Below are positions 29,751 to 41,904 of a stretch of 64,000 nucleotides of DNA, piece by piece. The position numbers and the translations under genes were made by a program. A model generated the notes under the pieces. It did not search any database, was not told the DNA's origin, and saw only the letters and a list, made by a program, of their open reading frames with translations. Where the stretch lies: the NCBI GenBank assembly GCA_024036415.1, contig JAMWET010000034.1, forward strand, positions 613,501 to 677,500. Reading direction: 5' to 3'. How positions within the stretch are numbered: the first letter of the stretch is position 1; every line of letters starts with the position of its first letter. The DNA comes from Prochilodus magdalenae. Lineage: Eukaryota; Chordata; Actinopteri; Characiformes; Prochilodontidae.

Positions 29751-29752
29751 CA

Positions 29753-30664
29753 TGCTGGTCAGTGCTGGCTTGCTGCAGATTTATGCTGGTAAGTGCTGGC
29801 CTGTTGCTGATTTTTTGATGGTTATTGCTGGTCTGCTGTTGTTTTTGCAGGTTATTACTAATATGGTGCTGGTTTATGCTGGTTATTGCCGATCTGGTAC
29901 TGGTTTATGCTGATTAGTGCTGGCCTGGTGCAGGTTTATGTAAGTTAGTGCTGGCCTAGTGCAGGTTTATGTAGGTTAGTGCTGGCCTGGTGCTGGTTTA
30001 TGCTGGTAAGTGCTGGCCTGGTGCTGGCTTATGCTGGTAAGTGCTGGCCTGGTGCTGGTTTATGCTGGTAAGTGCTGGCCTGGTGCTGGTTTATGCTGGT
30101 AAGTGCTGGCCTGGTGCAGGTTTATGCTGGTTAGTGCTGGCCTGGTGCTGGTTTATGCTGGTAAGTGCTGGCCTGGTGCTGGTTTATGCTGGTAAGTGCT
30201 GGCCTGGTGCAGGTTTATGCTGGTTAGTGCTGGCCTGGTGCTGGTTTATGCTGGTAAGTGCTGGTCTGGTGCAGGTTTATGCTGGTAAGTGCTGGCCTGG
30301 TGCAGGTTTATGCTGGTTAGTGCTGGCCTGGTGCTGGTTTATGCTGGTAAGTGCTGGTTTATGCTGGTTAGTGCACTAGGTTAGTGCTGGCCTGGTGCAG
30401 GTTTATGCAGGTTAGTGCTGGCCTGGTGCAGGTTTATGCTGGTAAGTGCTGGCCTGGTGCAGGTTTATGCTGGTTAGTGCTGGCCTGGTGCTGGTTTATG
30501 CTGGTAAGTGCTGGTCTGGTGCTGGTTTATGCTGGTTAGTGCACTAGGTTAGTGCTGGCCTGGTGTTTATGCTGGTAAGTGCTGGCCTGGTGCAGGTTTA
30601 TGCTGGTAAGTGCTGGCCTGGTGCTGGTTTATGCTGGTTAATGCTGACCTGCTGCTGGTTTAAG
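29753..30664 (+). repeat. 31-bp minisatellite, about 29 units
   Basis: The unit is GTGCTGGCCTGGTGCTGG plus TTTATGCTGGTAA. Units from about 29990 to 30660 are nearly identical, with variants GCAGG for GCTGG and TTAG for TAAG. The left edge (29753-29980) is diverged, and a partial unit GCACTAGG occurs at about 30373 and 30541. The 112-residue open frame at 30041-30379 (three units make 31 codons) is an artefact of the repeat. Confidence 0.95.
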
Positions 30665-32210
30665 CAGTTAAACTGTTTGCCAACATGGTCTTTGCTGTTT
30701 TTTGCTTTTGGCCAGCATAGTCTTTTGCTGGTTTAGCCTATTTATTAAAGATGACATTTAGACGACTGACAGGTGTATTTGAACTTTGTCCTATTCAATG
30801 GCTTTTACATAAACTTCTGGGGTATCATTAATTTGATTACACATTCAGTCTAATTAAGACATGTCACTGCGTCATGTCTGAGCCCCTGACCTTCCAGTTC
30901 TACCGCACAAGCTCTCTCTCCCTGTGTTAACACAACCACTAGGCCAGACTTGACAGTTTCTAGCTGTTAAAGAGACCAATTAACATCCACTGTTTATGTA
31001 CTACTTTTCTGTACTAATAAATTGTCAAAATATTGTTTATATTTATTACAGAGAGAGTGTTATAGCAGCAAATGGACGATTAATTAGAATCTGAATACAG
31101 GCCCTGCTTAAAGCTGTCTCATGATATGTCATACTTACTGTAGCTTTAATTTAACAGAGATCATATATGCCTGCGTCTTCTTTTCCACTAAATCTGATGA
31201 TGTGCTCGAGATGCAAAGCGTTTCAATAAACCGCCTGTTTCAAAGGGACGTGTACCATTACTGCTTGCAATCTGATTCAAAAAGGCCGGCGTGCATTCAG
31301 CAACCTGTCTGACAAGTTAATTTGGTGGGCCACCACAGACCAGGCTGCAGTGATTGTAGAAGGGATTGCTATTCATGGTCTGTCTCGCCGGATTTTCCCA
31401 GCCGTGTGTAACCCCTATCTGACTTTAGCTGCTCAATGAATGCTGCTGGGACGTGAACGTCTCAATAAAGTCCAGGCTCAGAGTCTTTGATATCTCTCCA
31501 ACAGATGGATGGGGGAAAACATTCCAATCATATTTATCCAAACTTGATATTCGTGTCCAGATTTCGGATATCAAGGCCCGGCCAATACTCACGAGAGTAG
31601 CTTAAAAGAGCTTTTCACCGGCGCTCGGAGGGCAGATGCTGTGTTCTGGGAATACATACTGGCATGCGTGCAGGAACAGAACAAAAAAATAAAGCACACA
31701 GTCATGCTGCATACGCAGATCCAAGTCCTCCAGGGGTAACTGAGGACTCTGAGCATGAGTACCTTCTCTCTGAGCCAGTGAACCCGTCTTTAGCTCTTAG
31801 AAGTGTTGAGCATACACGTAGGACAAAAAGGTGTTGTAGATAGTGGAAACAAGACTGAGAACATTTTTACAGGGACAGATTCACCAAGCAGGCCAACATG
31901 GCTAAACGTGATCAGTTAACATGGTGGCATTTGCATCATGCTAATTAATGGTCGTTCTGTTTCATTCATTGTTAGCAATATTAGCTTTTACATGGAACTA
32001 TTCCTTTAACCTCATCACACAATGCTAAAGGACAGCGTCTACTGGAATGTCCCCCTCATAAAAGATAGTGGGCCGGTGCCAACAAGAATATTATTTGTGC
32101 ATTAATAAGTAATTAATATTTACACAGAACGTTTTTCAACTGTGAGTTCTGACTGCGTTGTCCGTGGCTGAAGTTCAATAATGTTTATCATAAATCATCA
32201 TATAAAAATC
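30665..32210. other. No recognised feature
   Basis: Mostly unique-looking sequence. 31200-31600 has balanced composition and no repeat that I can see, so it could be conserved non-coding DNA. No exon was recognised. Confidence 0.45.
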
Positions 32211-32214
32211 AGTA

Positions 32215-32565
32215 TTGTGAGACATGCGAGTGATTCCAGTTTCACTTTGAGCCAGGCATTTGACGCAAGCAGAGACAGGCCTAATCACTGTACCTGAGTA
32301 ACTGAACAGCCACGAGTGTGGATATTGCCCTCCATGAGTCATCCTGTTAGTGCCAGCATCATTGGCAGATGCATGATTCAGGACTACACGCACACAGACC
32401 GTTACGATGACTGTCCCTAACATCACGTCAGTATTACCAAAGACTGCAATGGTGTCATCCCAGACTGTCCTAGAGGGATTCAGAATGGTAATATTTAGTT
32501 ATCTTTTGGTGGAGACGACCAACAAATTTGTGTGTGGAGGCACCATAATCAGCGGCAAGAGGATA
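32215..32565 (+). mobile_element. Tc1-like element fragment, family F, copy 2
   Basis: It shares CATCCTGTTAGTGCCAGCAT, GTTACGATGACTGTCC and AAGACTGCAATGGTGTC with the copies at 10.5, 37 and 64 kb. It keeps the block ACTACACGCACACAGACC that corresponds to the site of the large CA/GT array in the 54 kb copy. Both ends are missing. Confidence 0.6.
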
Positions 32566-32584
32566 TATATATATATATATATAT

Positions 32585-34275
32585 ACAGTGGGGTGTGAAA
32601 GTTTGGGCAGCCTTGTTAATTTTCCCGATTTACCTTTATAAAGCATTGATTGTTTGGATAAAAAAATTGCGTTAAATATATCATATAGGGGACAAACACA
32701 GTGATATTTGAGAAGTGTAAAGTGAACTTATATATGATTTACCCAGAAAGTGTGCAATAATTGGTTAAACAAAACGGTAGGTGCAGATGCCATAAATTTG
32801 GGACCACTAGTGGTCATTTATTGATTTTCAAAACCTTTAGAACCTAATTATTGGAACTCAAAATTTGGTTTGGGAAGTTCAGTGACCCTTTTTGACCTCC
32901 ATACACCGCAGGCGACTCCAATTATGAGAAAGGGTATTTTAAGGGGGGCAATTTGTAAGTTTTTTTCTCCTCTTTGCCATCTTTCTCTGAAGAGTCGCAG
33001 CATGGGAGTCTCAAAACAACTTTCAATGACCTGAAAACAAAGAATGTTCACTGCCATGGTTTAGGGGAAGGATACAGAAAGCTATCTCAGAGATTTCAGC
33101 TTTCAGTCTCCACTGTGAGAAACATTGTGAGGAAATGGAAGACCACAGGCACAGTTCAAGTCAAGTCAAGTGGCAGACCAAGAAAAATCTCGAATAAACA
33201 GAAGCGAAGGATGTTGAGAACAGTCAAAGTCAACCCACAGACCAGCACCAAAGACATGCAACATGATCTTCCTGCTGATGGAGTCACTGTGCATCATTCA
33301 ACTATTCGGGACACTTTACACAAGGAGATGCTGTATGGGAGAGTGATGCAGTGGAAGCCTTTTCTCCGCCCACATCACAAACAGAGCCGCTTGAGGTATG
33401 CTAAAGCACATTTGGACAAGCCAGCTTCATTTTGGAATAAGGTGCTGTGTTATTTGGGAATAACAAGGGCCGTTATGCATGGAGGAAAAAGAACACAGCA
33501 CTCCAAGAAAAACACCTGCTACCTACAGTACAATTTGGTGGTGGTTCCATCATGCTGTGGGGCTGTGTGGCCAGTACAGGGCCTGGGAATCTTGTTAAAG
33601 TTGAGGGACCCATGGATTCCAATCAATATCAGCAGATTCTGGAGACCAATGTCCAGGAATCAGTGACAAAGCTGAAGCTGCACCGGGGCTGGATCTTCCA
33701 ACAAGACAACGACCCTAAACACTGCTCAAAATCTACTAATGCATTCATGCAGAGAACCAGGTACCCTGTTCTACAATGGCCATCTCAGTCCCCAGACCTG
33801 AGTATTATAGAAAATCTGTGGTGTCACTTAAAGAGAGCTGTCCATGCTCGGAAACCATCAAACTTGAATGAACTAGAGATGTTTTGTAAATAGTAATGGT
33901 CTAAAATACCTTCAGCCACAATCCAGACTCTCATTTTCGAAGATTATAGGAATGGTTAGCGAGTAGAGGCTGTGTTATTTCTCGCGAGAATGAGAATCTA
34001 CTAAATACCTTTGGGTATGAAGATTGTTTTTTGGTAGCCTCAAATTTTCATCAGCACCTGCCTGATTTTGTTTAGACAATTATTGCCACACTTTCTGTAA
34101 ATTCGAATAAAAACTATAATTTCATTTCTTGAAATAATCACTGTGTTTTGTCCCCCTATAGTGATATCATTTCAAACGCCGTTTTTTTGTGTTAATCGCG
34201 AAATCAATCAATGCCTTTATAAAGGTAAATCAAGGAAAATGACCAAGGCTGGTCCTATACTGTTTTGCAGTGCAT
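32585..34275 (+). mobile_element. Tc1-like transposon, family A, nearly full length but inactive
   Basis: The left inverted repeat starts ACAGTGGGGTGTGAAAGTTT just after an (AT)n run and extends over about 200 bp, including ATATCATATAGGGGACAAAC and TGATATTTGAGAAGTG. The right repeat (about 34080-34275) has the complements, CACTGTG, TTTGTCCCCCTATAGTGATA and CTTTATAAAGGTAAATCA. Its outermost bases have decayed (GGCTGGTCCTATACTG). The length of about 1.7 kb is normal for a Tc1-like element. A disrupted transposase lies between the repeats. Part of another copy's terminal repeat is at 41905-42295. Confidence 0.85.
32974..33893 (+). pseudogene. Broken DD34E transposase of the family A Tc1-like element
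   Basis: The first frame (32974-33452) carries a helix-turn-helix region (GYRKLSQRFQLSVSTVRNIV), a linker GRPRK near residue 68 and the second DNA-binding half, ending FWNKVL. The frame then shifts. The second frame (from about 33450) continues [32 protein letters not shown] (catalytic Asp near 33705) and SIIENLW (catalytic Glu near 33810). Thirty-four residues separate Asp and Glu, the DD34E spacing. The segment that should hold the first catalytic Asp, between FWNKVL and LFGNN, is missing through a short deletion that also causes the frameshift. The C-terminus stops early after LEMFCK. It cannot be active as read. Confidence 0.88.
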
Positions 34276-36984
34276 CGCCCATATACATATATATATTGCT
34301 GTACCATAGAGGGTTAAAGCTAGAAAGACTGTGAAGCACAAATTAGCAGCTGGAAAAGGCCTAGTCCTTCATGAGGAAGGATGGGCTGAGATTCACCACT
34401 GCACCAGAAAAATTACAGAGCACTGATTTTGTGAAATTACCATAATCTATTATCACCCACACATGCCCATGTAATCCGCATGGCTACATGTGTGATTTGA
34501 TAATGACTCAGCCGCCAACACTGCACAAGCCATCTGTTACCAGCCAACGCACGCCACAAGTGTTTGCAAGCGACTCGGCCAATGTGCTATGTGACAATGT
34601 CCAGCTGAATTAGCGCGTTCGGGAATCAATCAGCTCTTATTTACTGCAGCTGTCCTGTAGATCCACCAGAGGTTTGAGTCTCCTCATGATCTCCATCATT
34701 ATCAGAAACAAACACTCGCTGCAGCAAGTTTGCTCGGGGAAAGCAGTAAACAGATACACTGGAGCAGAAGCATTTGTATTCCAGATGATGTACATTCCAT
34801 CACCAGCTACAGCACCCATTCCGCCACAAGTCAAAAACCACTGGCTTGTTCAGTTTCAACTAAATCATCACACACTTGCCCCAAACCACACTGAGGGATC
34901 TCAAACAGATTTGGTTTCTGACACCGAGTGACATACTGTTATCTGTAAAAATGAATAAACATCCAGACGGAATTCAGGCTTCAGTGGCTGTAACTTCTGT
35001 TTCTAGCTTTGAAATTCATCCATGCTTTAAATAACAGCATGTTATGGTGGTCTACCTATATGGGGGGTTACGCGGTTAAAAAGTTCTCTGATGCTATCCA
35101 TATGAAAGAAAGAATTTATTGATCACATAAAATAAATTGTGCAGCATATGTGCAAGTGTTTGTGATGTTTCAGAATGTATGTGCTAAATATGAACATGAT
35201 CATTCAAAATGTTACATGTCTGTCTGCAATAATTTAGGATATAATGAGCTTTTGGAAAGATTATTAGCTGATAGAAAACATAGTAGACTCAATATTTTGT
35301 TAATATTGTCAATATATATGTTGTTATATGGTTAAACAGTTTATGATATAAGGTTTTCACAATGACATTTAAAAATGATCATTCATATCTGCATATATGT
35401 TTGGTTTTATAACTACACTACCAGTAAAACGTTTAGACACACCCAACTAATGGATGTGTTTGGTTATCAGTTGGTCATCTTAGCAGGTCCAGCTAATGAG
35501 ATGTCTGAAACAATACATATCCTGATATACCACAGTCTTGTATATGTATCACACATATTACTACCACATATTCTATTCTATTTCTTTCTGTAGTTAGTCA
35601 ATCTTCTGAATACGTATGATTGGCAGACCAGTAGAATTGGTCCACACTGCTTAGAAATAAATCTTGTTCTATCCGCCTCCACTGCAGGTTCAGAAAGATG
35701 CTTTATCCTCCTGTAAAGTTCCATTTTAGAGGTTTTTAAGATTTCCATGAGTGCTGTTTTACAGTTTGATGTCTTTACTTTAATTCTAAAGATAAACATA
35801 AGTAGAACCTTCTATGACCATATGTTTATGTGTTGGGTATGAAATTAAGTTAAAAGACAATTTCATTGGTACAAATCATTACCAGGATGAAAACATTTGG
35901 CATCATCACCCATATACTAAATAAATATTGTCCTATACATTTTAAATATGTGTCACGTTTGTGTTATACACTATCTACATGCATTGATGAGTTGAGCTAT
36001 TGTAGTTCCTCGGTAGATGTCGATCCAAATGTTATGTAAGTAGGTTTCCGGTTAATTAGAATCAGCATCCAATAAGAAAATGATAATAGTGATAGAAATG
36101 TGGCCTCCATGGCTTCACATTCACAAGCGAGATTTTCTTTATCTAGTCCGGAACTGCCTTGTTTGACAGGAGAGGGATGTTTGACTGACATACCACATGA
36201 CCCACAAGAATAAGATGCTGTTTAAATAAGTTGTGTAATAAGGTGTGTACAGACAGGTGGAATAGAAACTGCTAAGTCAACATGCTATAACCAACAACCC
36301 CCAAAAAAACACAATAGCTATGGCCAGCTTAGTCTATACCATAGACGCCCTGTCTATGTGTGGGCAGAGTGGCTTCCCGGCACAGAGCACTGAAGCTGTT
36401 TCTGTTTACTTCAGAAACAGTGTGATGGTTTGGCAAACGTACGAGCACTGGCAAGGACTGATCTGAACTGGCTTCAATCCTTGTGATCACAAGATTGCAA
36501 ATCCCAGGGGGGGTCTATTGGTAACTACATTAGCCTTGGATCTCCAAGTGACCGCAGAGGAGTGAACTTTAGACACCAAACATGCCACAACCGATCAGTT
36601 ACTTTCATCTAATCAGGTGGGATTAAAACTTGTGCTATAGGCACTGCGACACGTCAGACGAACACGTGATGTCTCATTAACGGAGACACTAACCATGGAT
36701 TGATGCCTGCTGGCATGCAGGTACATGTTTAATATTTCAGCATGATACTGATGTTAACTGCCTGCTCTTTGATAATTTGGTCTCTGTTGTGAGTATTTCA
36801 CGTGGCGCGCGAGAGAGTAGATCAAAACTACACGTGCTCTGAGTCCAGCAGTTAGTTGTATTAATTAGAAGAGGAAAAGGCACGCAGGAGATGCTGCTAC
36901 TTCCTCTGGTGGAGGAGTCGATTTTTATGTATCCATAACTCCTTCACTGTCCTTAATAGAGAGTATTTTCCAGCAGCATCAAAT
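34276..36984. other. No gene; one transposon end
   Basis: Around 35412-35440 an ACTACACTACCAGTAAAACG and TTTAGACACACC sequence resembles the end of another common fish Tc1-like element. Otherwise I see nothing beyond short open frames with no family resemblance. Confidence 0.45.
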
Positions 36985-37385
36985 AATACACTCATCTTTT
37001 TAGAAGAATAGTTGAACAAATAGTTGCACCCAGAAGAAATCAACCGACAGGAATAAAACTTGGTGGGTAGGTTAGATATTGGGACATGAGGAAGGACTGG
37101 CCTTATCACTGTACCTGACTGACCCAACAGTCACAACTGTGGACATTCAATGGGCAGTAATGCCAACCATGAGTCATCCTGTTAGTGTCAACACCACTGG
37201 CGGACGGCCGGAGTATGCAGGATGGTTATGACGACTGCCCTTAACACCACATCAGCCTCACTAAAGACAACTGCAACAGTCATGGAGTGACTCAGAATGT
37301 CAGTGGGTCATCTTCAGAGTCCCACTTCTGTCATGGTGGAGAATCCGTGTGTTGTGGCTGAGGAAAACCAATTGTCAGTGCCAAG
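36985..37385 (+). mobile_element. Tc1-like element fragment, family F, copy 3
   Basis: It begins ACACTCATC and TTGCACCCAGA like copies 1 and 5, then TTATCACTGTACCTGACTGA, GAGTCATCCTGTTAGTGTCA and GTCATGGAGTGACTCAGAAT. The transposase frame is badly eroded. Confidence 0.6.
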
Positions 37386-37980
37386 AATCAAAAGGTTTGT
37401 AGTTCACTGATTCCAGAAGGCCTGGTGATCCACTCCACACCTCCACCCCTCCCACAAGTGAAGAACGTTTTACCTGGTATGTGTCCCGAGGGTCCATCAC
37501 CTTTTTTACAAAATAGTATGCAGACTTTTGCAGCTTGATATCCAAACTGCCTTTTTAGACGTGTGAGTTCATCACTCCATCAATGAACATGAGCTTACCG
37601 ACACCAGTGTAAGAAAAACAAACCCAGACTTTGATGTTTCCACCTCTGAGCTCTTCTAAAGCAATTCAGCACGAGAGGGAATGTGTTATCATGAATACCG
37701 TTACGGCTGTGATTTGGATGCCATAGATCTTCTCAGCAGTGATGTTATTCTCGATAACACATGACTTAAAGCGCATTATAATAGCTCAGAGAAAAGTCAA
37801 GCAAGGAAGCCCCAAACATTGTACGCAATTTGCATCAACGCTTGCAGTTCCTTCCACCAGAAAGTAGTTCCTTTTGGGATTACAGATAGGGATAAATTAG
37901 TTAAATTAGAGACACCCAAGGTAAAATATTCCTACTGTGAAAGTAGACGTTTCTCCCTTTAGACCTCCACTGTAAAACTA
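37386..37980. other. No recognised feature
   Basis: Possibly more transposon debris (CACCAGTGTAAGAAAAAC, CATCACTCCATCAATGAACA), but no family was identified. Confidence 0.4.
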
Positions 37981-38460
37981 CAAATGTATTTGCCTTCAGC
38001 TGTATTTAAGTATGGAAAGGAAACTTGGGTGGGTAGGTTTGAGATTGCAAATGATTAAAGTTTCACACCTGGCCTTCCATATAACGTTAGCAAGGATGGG
38101 CCTTATCACTGTACCTGACTGACCCAGCAGCCTCATTCAGAACATTCAATTGAGCATTGTGGTCCCTGTTTGAAAGGCCCGCACTTACTTTGTGGCAGAA
38201 TGGCTGACAAAACGACGCTAGGACTACATATGACGACAGACCGTTACTCAACCGTGATCTGGCTCCTCTCCTCCTCCATCGTCTACCCCCTACTGCTGCA
38301 GGTAGACTGTGTGAGAATCTGGATGTGGCGGCATGTGCATGGCATAGAGCGATCTCGACCATGGACACCATTAGGAACCTTTACAGCTCCATACCATACA
38401 TCTGGGCAAACGTGAGACACTGAGAAACTCTAATTCTGTATGTGTAGCTAAATGAAAATT
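37981..38460 (+). mobile_element. Tc1-like element fragment, family F, copy 4
   Basis: GGTGGGTAGGTTTGAGATTG, GGGCCTTATCACTGTACCTG and, near the right end, ATTCTGTATGTGTAGCTAAA match other family F copies. Its first 90 bp recur inside the transposon end at 42150-42243. Confidence 0.55.
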
Positions 38461-40767
38461 CCCCAGTGTATTATGGAGAGAAAAAAAAACAATAAGGTTC
38501 TTTGCTTTAATTTTTTACCATGTTGCTTTATGCTAATGCTTCCAATGTCCTAATTCCTTCCTTTCATGTCAACAGAGTGAGGAATAACGACGAAAAACTC
38601 TCTCAAGGCGTATGGGGCTTGAGTGCATAAAATGTACTCTCCAGCCTCCAAAAGTTCCTGTTTCTGCTCTCTGTCACTTTAGTATGCGACTCACTGAACA
38701 CGTGGTGAGTACTACGTGCCAAGTGCACATTTAAACCAAAGACGGTGGATTTTTACACAGATCTAGTGCAACTCAGTTCAGTTCAGACCAGACCACCAAG
38801 ACTAACTAGGCTGCAAAGGATATCCAATTCATATTCTCATTCCTCCAGGCCAAGCTACTGAGAATAAAATAGCAAGGCCAATCCTGTGCTTACATGTCCC
38901 AGCACACACCTACGACACAACAAGGTTCATATTGGTGACTTGTGTAGTGTCTGGTCAAGCTTCAAGCCGTTTTGCCATGGCTATGGGTTTTGGGGTATGT
39001 TGTCCTATACCAAGTGGCAAGTTATGGTCTCCCCACATACGAGCGTTAAATGTGAAATGAAGCCCCTGCCAGCAAAGAAAATAGCATCAGACAACTGTAA
39101 TCCTGTTAGCTTCATGTCTTAAGTTGATTCTCCATTTCTGACACACACAGGCACCACTAAAGCCTTTTCCTGAGCACTAGATCTACCAGCATATGAAACC
39201 TGCTAGGCTTTGTCCTGTGTAAGGTGGCCCAAAACAGCCAGGAGGAATAATGTAGGTTTATGTATTTGTTGTATACTTCGAATATGGAGACAGCTAATTA
39301 TTCCAGAGCAGGCCTCCAGACCCAAAGCACGCAGCCACTGTGAAATAAGACAATAAGAAAAAAAGATGAACAGATCTTTTTGGTGCACTTTTTTACAGGC
39401 ATGGAAAAAAAATGAATGATGGGAGACGTCTGATTCAGTACATATTTAAAAGTGTGTGTCATCCCGGCATACGCTTTAGCTTTATTACCTGTCACTTCAT
39501 AAGCCAGTGCTGCCCATGGAATGCTAATCACCACGCATCAGCAACATTAGTGTACATCACAGTCGTAATGCTCGGCGGAGGACACGCACATGTTTTGATT
39601 TGTGCCATTTTTTCCATGTCAGCAGCAGATCAATGGATGAGCGTTCTCCTGCCAATTTAATTTTCCTCCTTCTTCATTTATCATGGGCCCCTGCTTAAGT
39701 GCTCAAGACACCTCAAGAGACTGTCACCCTAACAGAGGGACTATCCTAAACTTACAGCATTAACCGGCTTGTATGTAGTTCAGAACGAACAGCTAGCAGG
39801 CAAAGAGGACCAAATCCTGCAATTATCTACGTAGATACCATCCAAAGTTTCTTTGATGGAGAGTCTTCAACCTTATATTATTATATATGGCTAATGCCAA
39901 CAACACACTGGACAGTAATAAACACGTACATAAAATCAGTCAGCAATAAGCGATGACTATTAAACAGAACTTTGCTTAGGCATCACACAGACACAACCAA
40001 TGATGCAAAGCAGACACATAACCTAAAGGGCAAGGAACAAGAGATCTAGAGTAAGAAAAACAAGGCAGGAAGGTGACGGATACAACCAGGCAATACCAAA
40101 CCACACCCGCAAACGAGGATACTAAGAAGTGAAAAAGAGTAAATTAAGAGTAAACCAGAATAGTCAAATCGTGGTTAGACCAGAGAAGCTAACAAGAACA
40201 AACACACAACAGGGACAAACGCTTAGTACGTACCGACCCCCCCCCCACCCCGAGTGTGGTGATACTTCCAATGTGTCAGTGTTAACCATAGAGGAGAGAA
40301 GCCTATTTACACAACCAGGACTACAGTGGCATAAAGGTTCCTGTGTTATTGTACTCACAGGTAGGTCACGAATCTGAAAAACTGACTACCAGTGATTGGT
40401 GAGGGGTGTGAACATACACTAGATAGTGGGTACATCCTATTGGGTGGTGGGTTATGGGAAATGAAGTCAGGGAGGGATTGGTAGTTGACAGAGTGAAGAC
40501 ACTGAGGCAGGCTAAGATACTCAACAAGTTATTGAATAGTTATCAGATTGTTTATGTGACACCCAGCGGAAACTAGGGGCATGGTTGTAAGCCAACTCTA
40601 TTACTTTGCCTTTACTTTCAGTAATGTTTGATAAAGGTTTGGGAACTGAGGGCAACAGTTGGTGTAGTTATAAAAGTGGGTAAACTACTTCAGATGTCCA
40701 CATTCAACTTTGTTGTCCTATATTGTTCTACATAGTGTGCCACATTATCAACTCACTGTACATGAAG
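38461..40767. other. No recognised feature
   Basis: No gene or repeat family was recognised, apart from a short poly-C run at about 40239. Confidence 0.45.
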
Positions 40768-41005
40768 AAACTCTAGTGTCACTCTCTGTCCACCGGTCTT
40801 TAATAGAAGGTCATTATTTATCTGACACTGATGTCTATTCAAAGGGGCATGAGCGCTGAAGGAGAACAGTTTCCATTAGCTACAACCAAGCTTTGTTCAA
40901 CAGGTCAAAACAAGCTTAAAGCTCTCAAGCTCAGTTGGACATGTTATGCTTTAATGCCCACATAAGCCAGACCGAAGGGCAGATTTGGCCATAATGTAGT
41001 GAAGT
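40768..41005 (-). repeat. Dispersed repeat, copy 2 (inverted relative to 22.9 kb)
   Basis: The reverse complement aligns with 22899-23175 over most of its length. It continues to 41040 with AAAGATACTGAGTTTGAAAT and GTAGTGGAGTTCAAGT, a typical end of this fish repeat. Confidence 0.6.
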
Positions 41006-41089
41006 AAAGATACTGAGTTTGAAATGTAGTGGAGTTCAAGTGGAAACCTGGAAAAGCTTCAGTAAAGATAAACCAAGCCACGCTATTAT

Positions 41090-41900
41090 CACACGTGTAG
41101 AATCAGGTTTGGCAACGTCATGCTGAAACAAGCAGGGACATCCCCGAAGAAGACGCCATCTAGATGGCAGCATACGGTGCTCTGAATAGCATTAATGGTA
41201 CCTCCACAGATGTGCAAGCTACTCAGTGAAATTGGCAGTAGCGCACCATGACAGTCACTGGCTTTGGAAATTTTGGGGTTGGTAAAAATCTGAATGATCT
41301 TTTTTCTCCTTGGCCTGGAGGAGACGATGATGCTTTCAAAAAATACAACCTGAAAAGCGGACTCATCAGACCACAGCACACATGGTCACGCTGCATCAGT
41401 GCATTCCAGAGGAGCTTTAGCCCAGAGACCTCAGCAGTGTTTCAGGATGTCGTTGATACATGGCTTTCACTTTGCAGAGTTTTAATTTCAGGCTATTCAG
41501 GAGAATTCTGAAGCTTGGGGTTTAATTTACTACAGAAGCAGGTCTTATTTTAAAACACCGCCGTCTGTGGGATCACTGGTCACAGGCATGCTTTATTGGT
41601 TGTTGACTGTTTTTGTATAGAGTCTCCTCCGGATTCTCAGGCTCTGTTGATGATATTCTCCAGGTTGGAGGGTGACATACCTAGAGTTCTTGAAAACACA
41701 TTTGGAGGAATGTTTTGGCAAAATCAGTCTCTCGCTCATAAAAGCCTTTCCTGGATGCCCTTTCTATATCCAAGCCCGACTGTATCACCTGTTTAACATG
41801 CTTCGGGGAACATTTCACAAAGGCTTTCACTTTAAATTGCTTCTGTCCAAACAGAATGTGGAATGCGTTGGAATGTGTTGCGGGCATCAATTTTAGAATA
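41090..41900 (-). pseudogene. Decayed Tc1-like transposase, family B
   Basis: The minus strand begins with ATGCCCGCAACACATTCCAA (41890) and runs to 41093. It keeps LWSDESAFQVVF (41344-41379, first catalytic Asp), LHICGGTINA (about 41190-41222) and, in another frame, GDVPACFSM just before the second Asp. Near 41430-41470 it encodes LKLCKVKAMYQRHPE, the end of the DNA-binding part. Order and spacing match a common fish Tc1-like transposase. The copy is truncated before the catalytic Glu and interrupted by stops and frameshifts. Confidence 0.7.
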
Positions 41901-41904
41901 CACA

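Noticed and set aside
30041..30379. 112-residue Trp/Cys-rich frame
   Set aside because: It is the translation of the 31-bp minisatellite; three units make 31 codons, which gives a false protein repeat.
29753..30664. CRISPR-like array of regular repeats
   Set aside because: Units are contiguous with no spacers, and the setting is a vertebrate intron; it is a minisatellite.
36470..36520. Possible tRNA-derived SINE (short stem-like GTGATCACAAGATTGCAAAT)
   Set aside because: No convincing A and B boxes at correct spacing and no cloverleaf could be drawn by eye.
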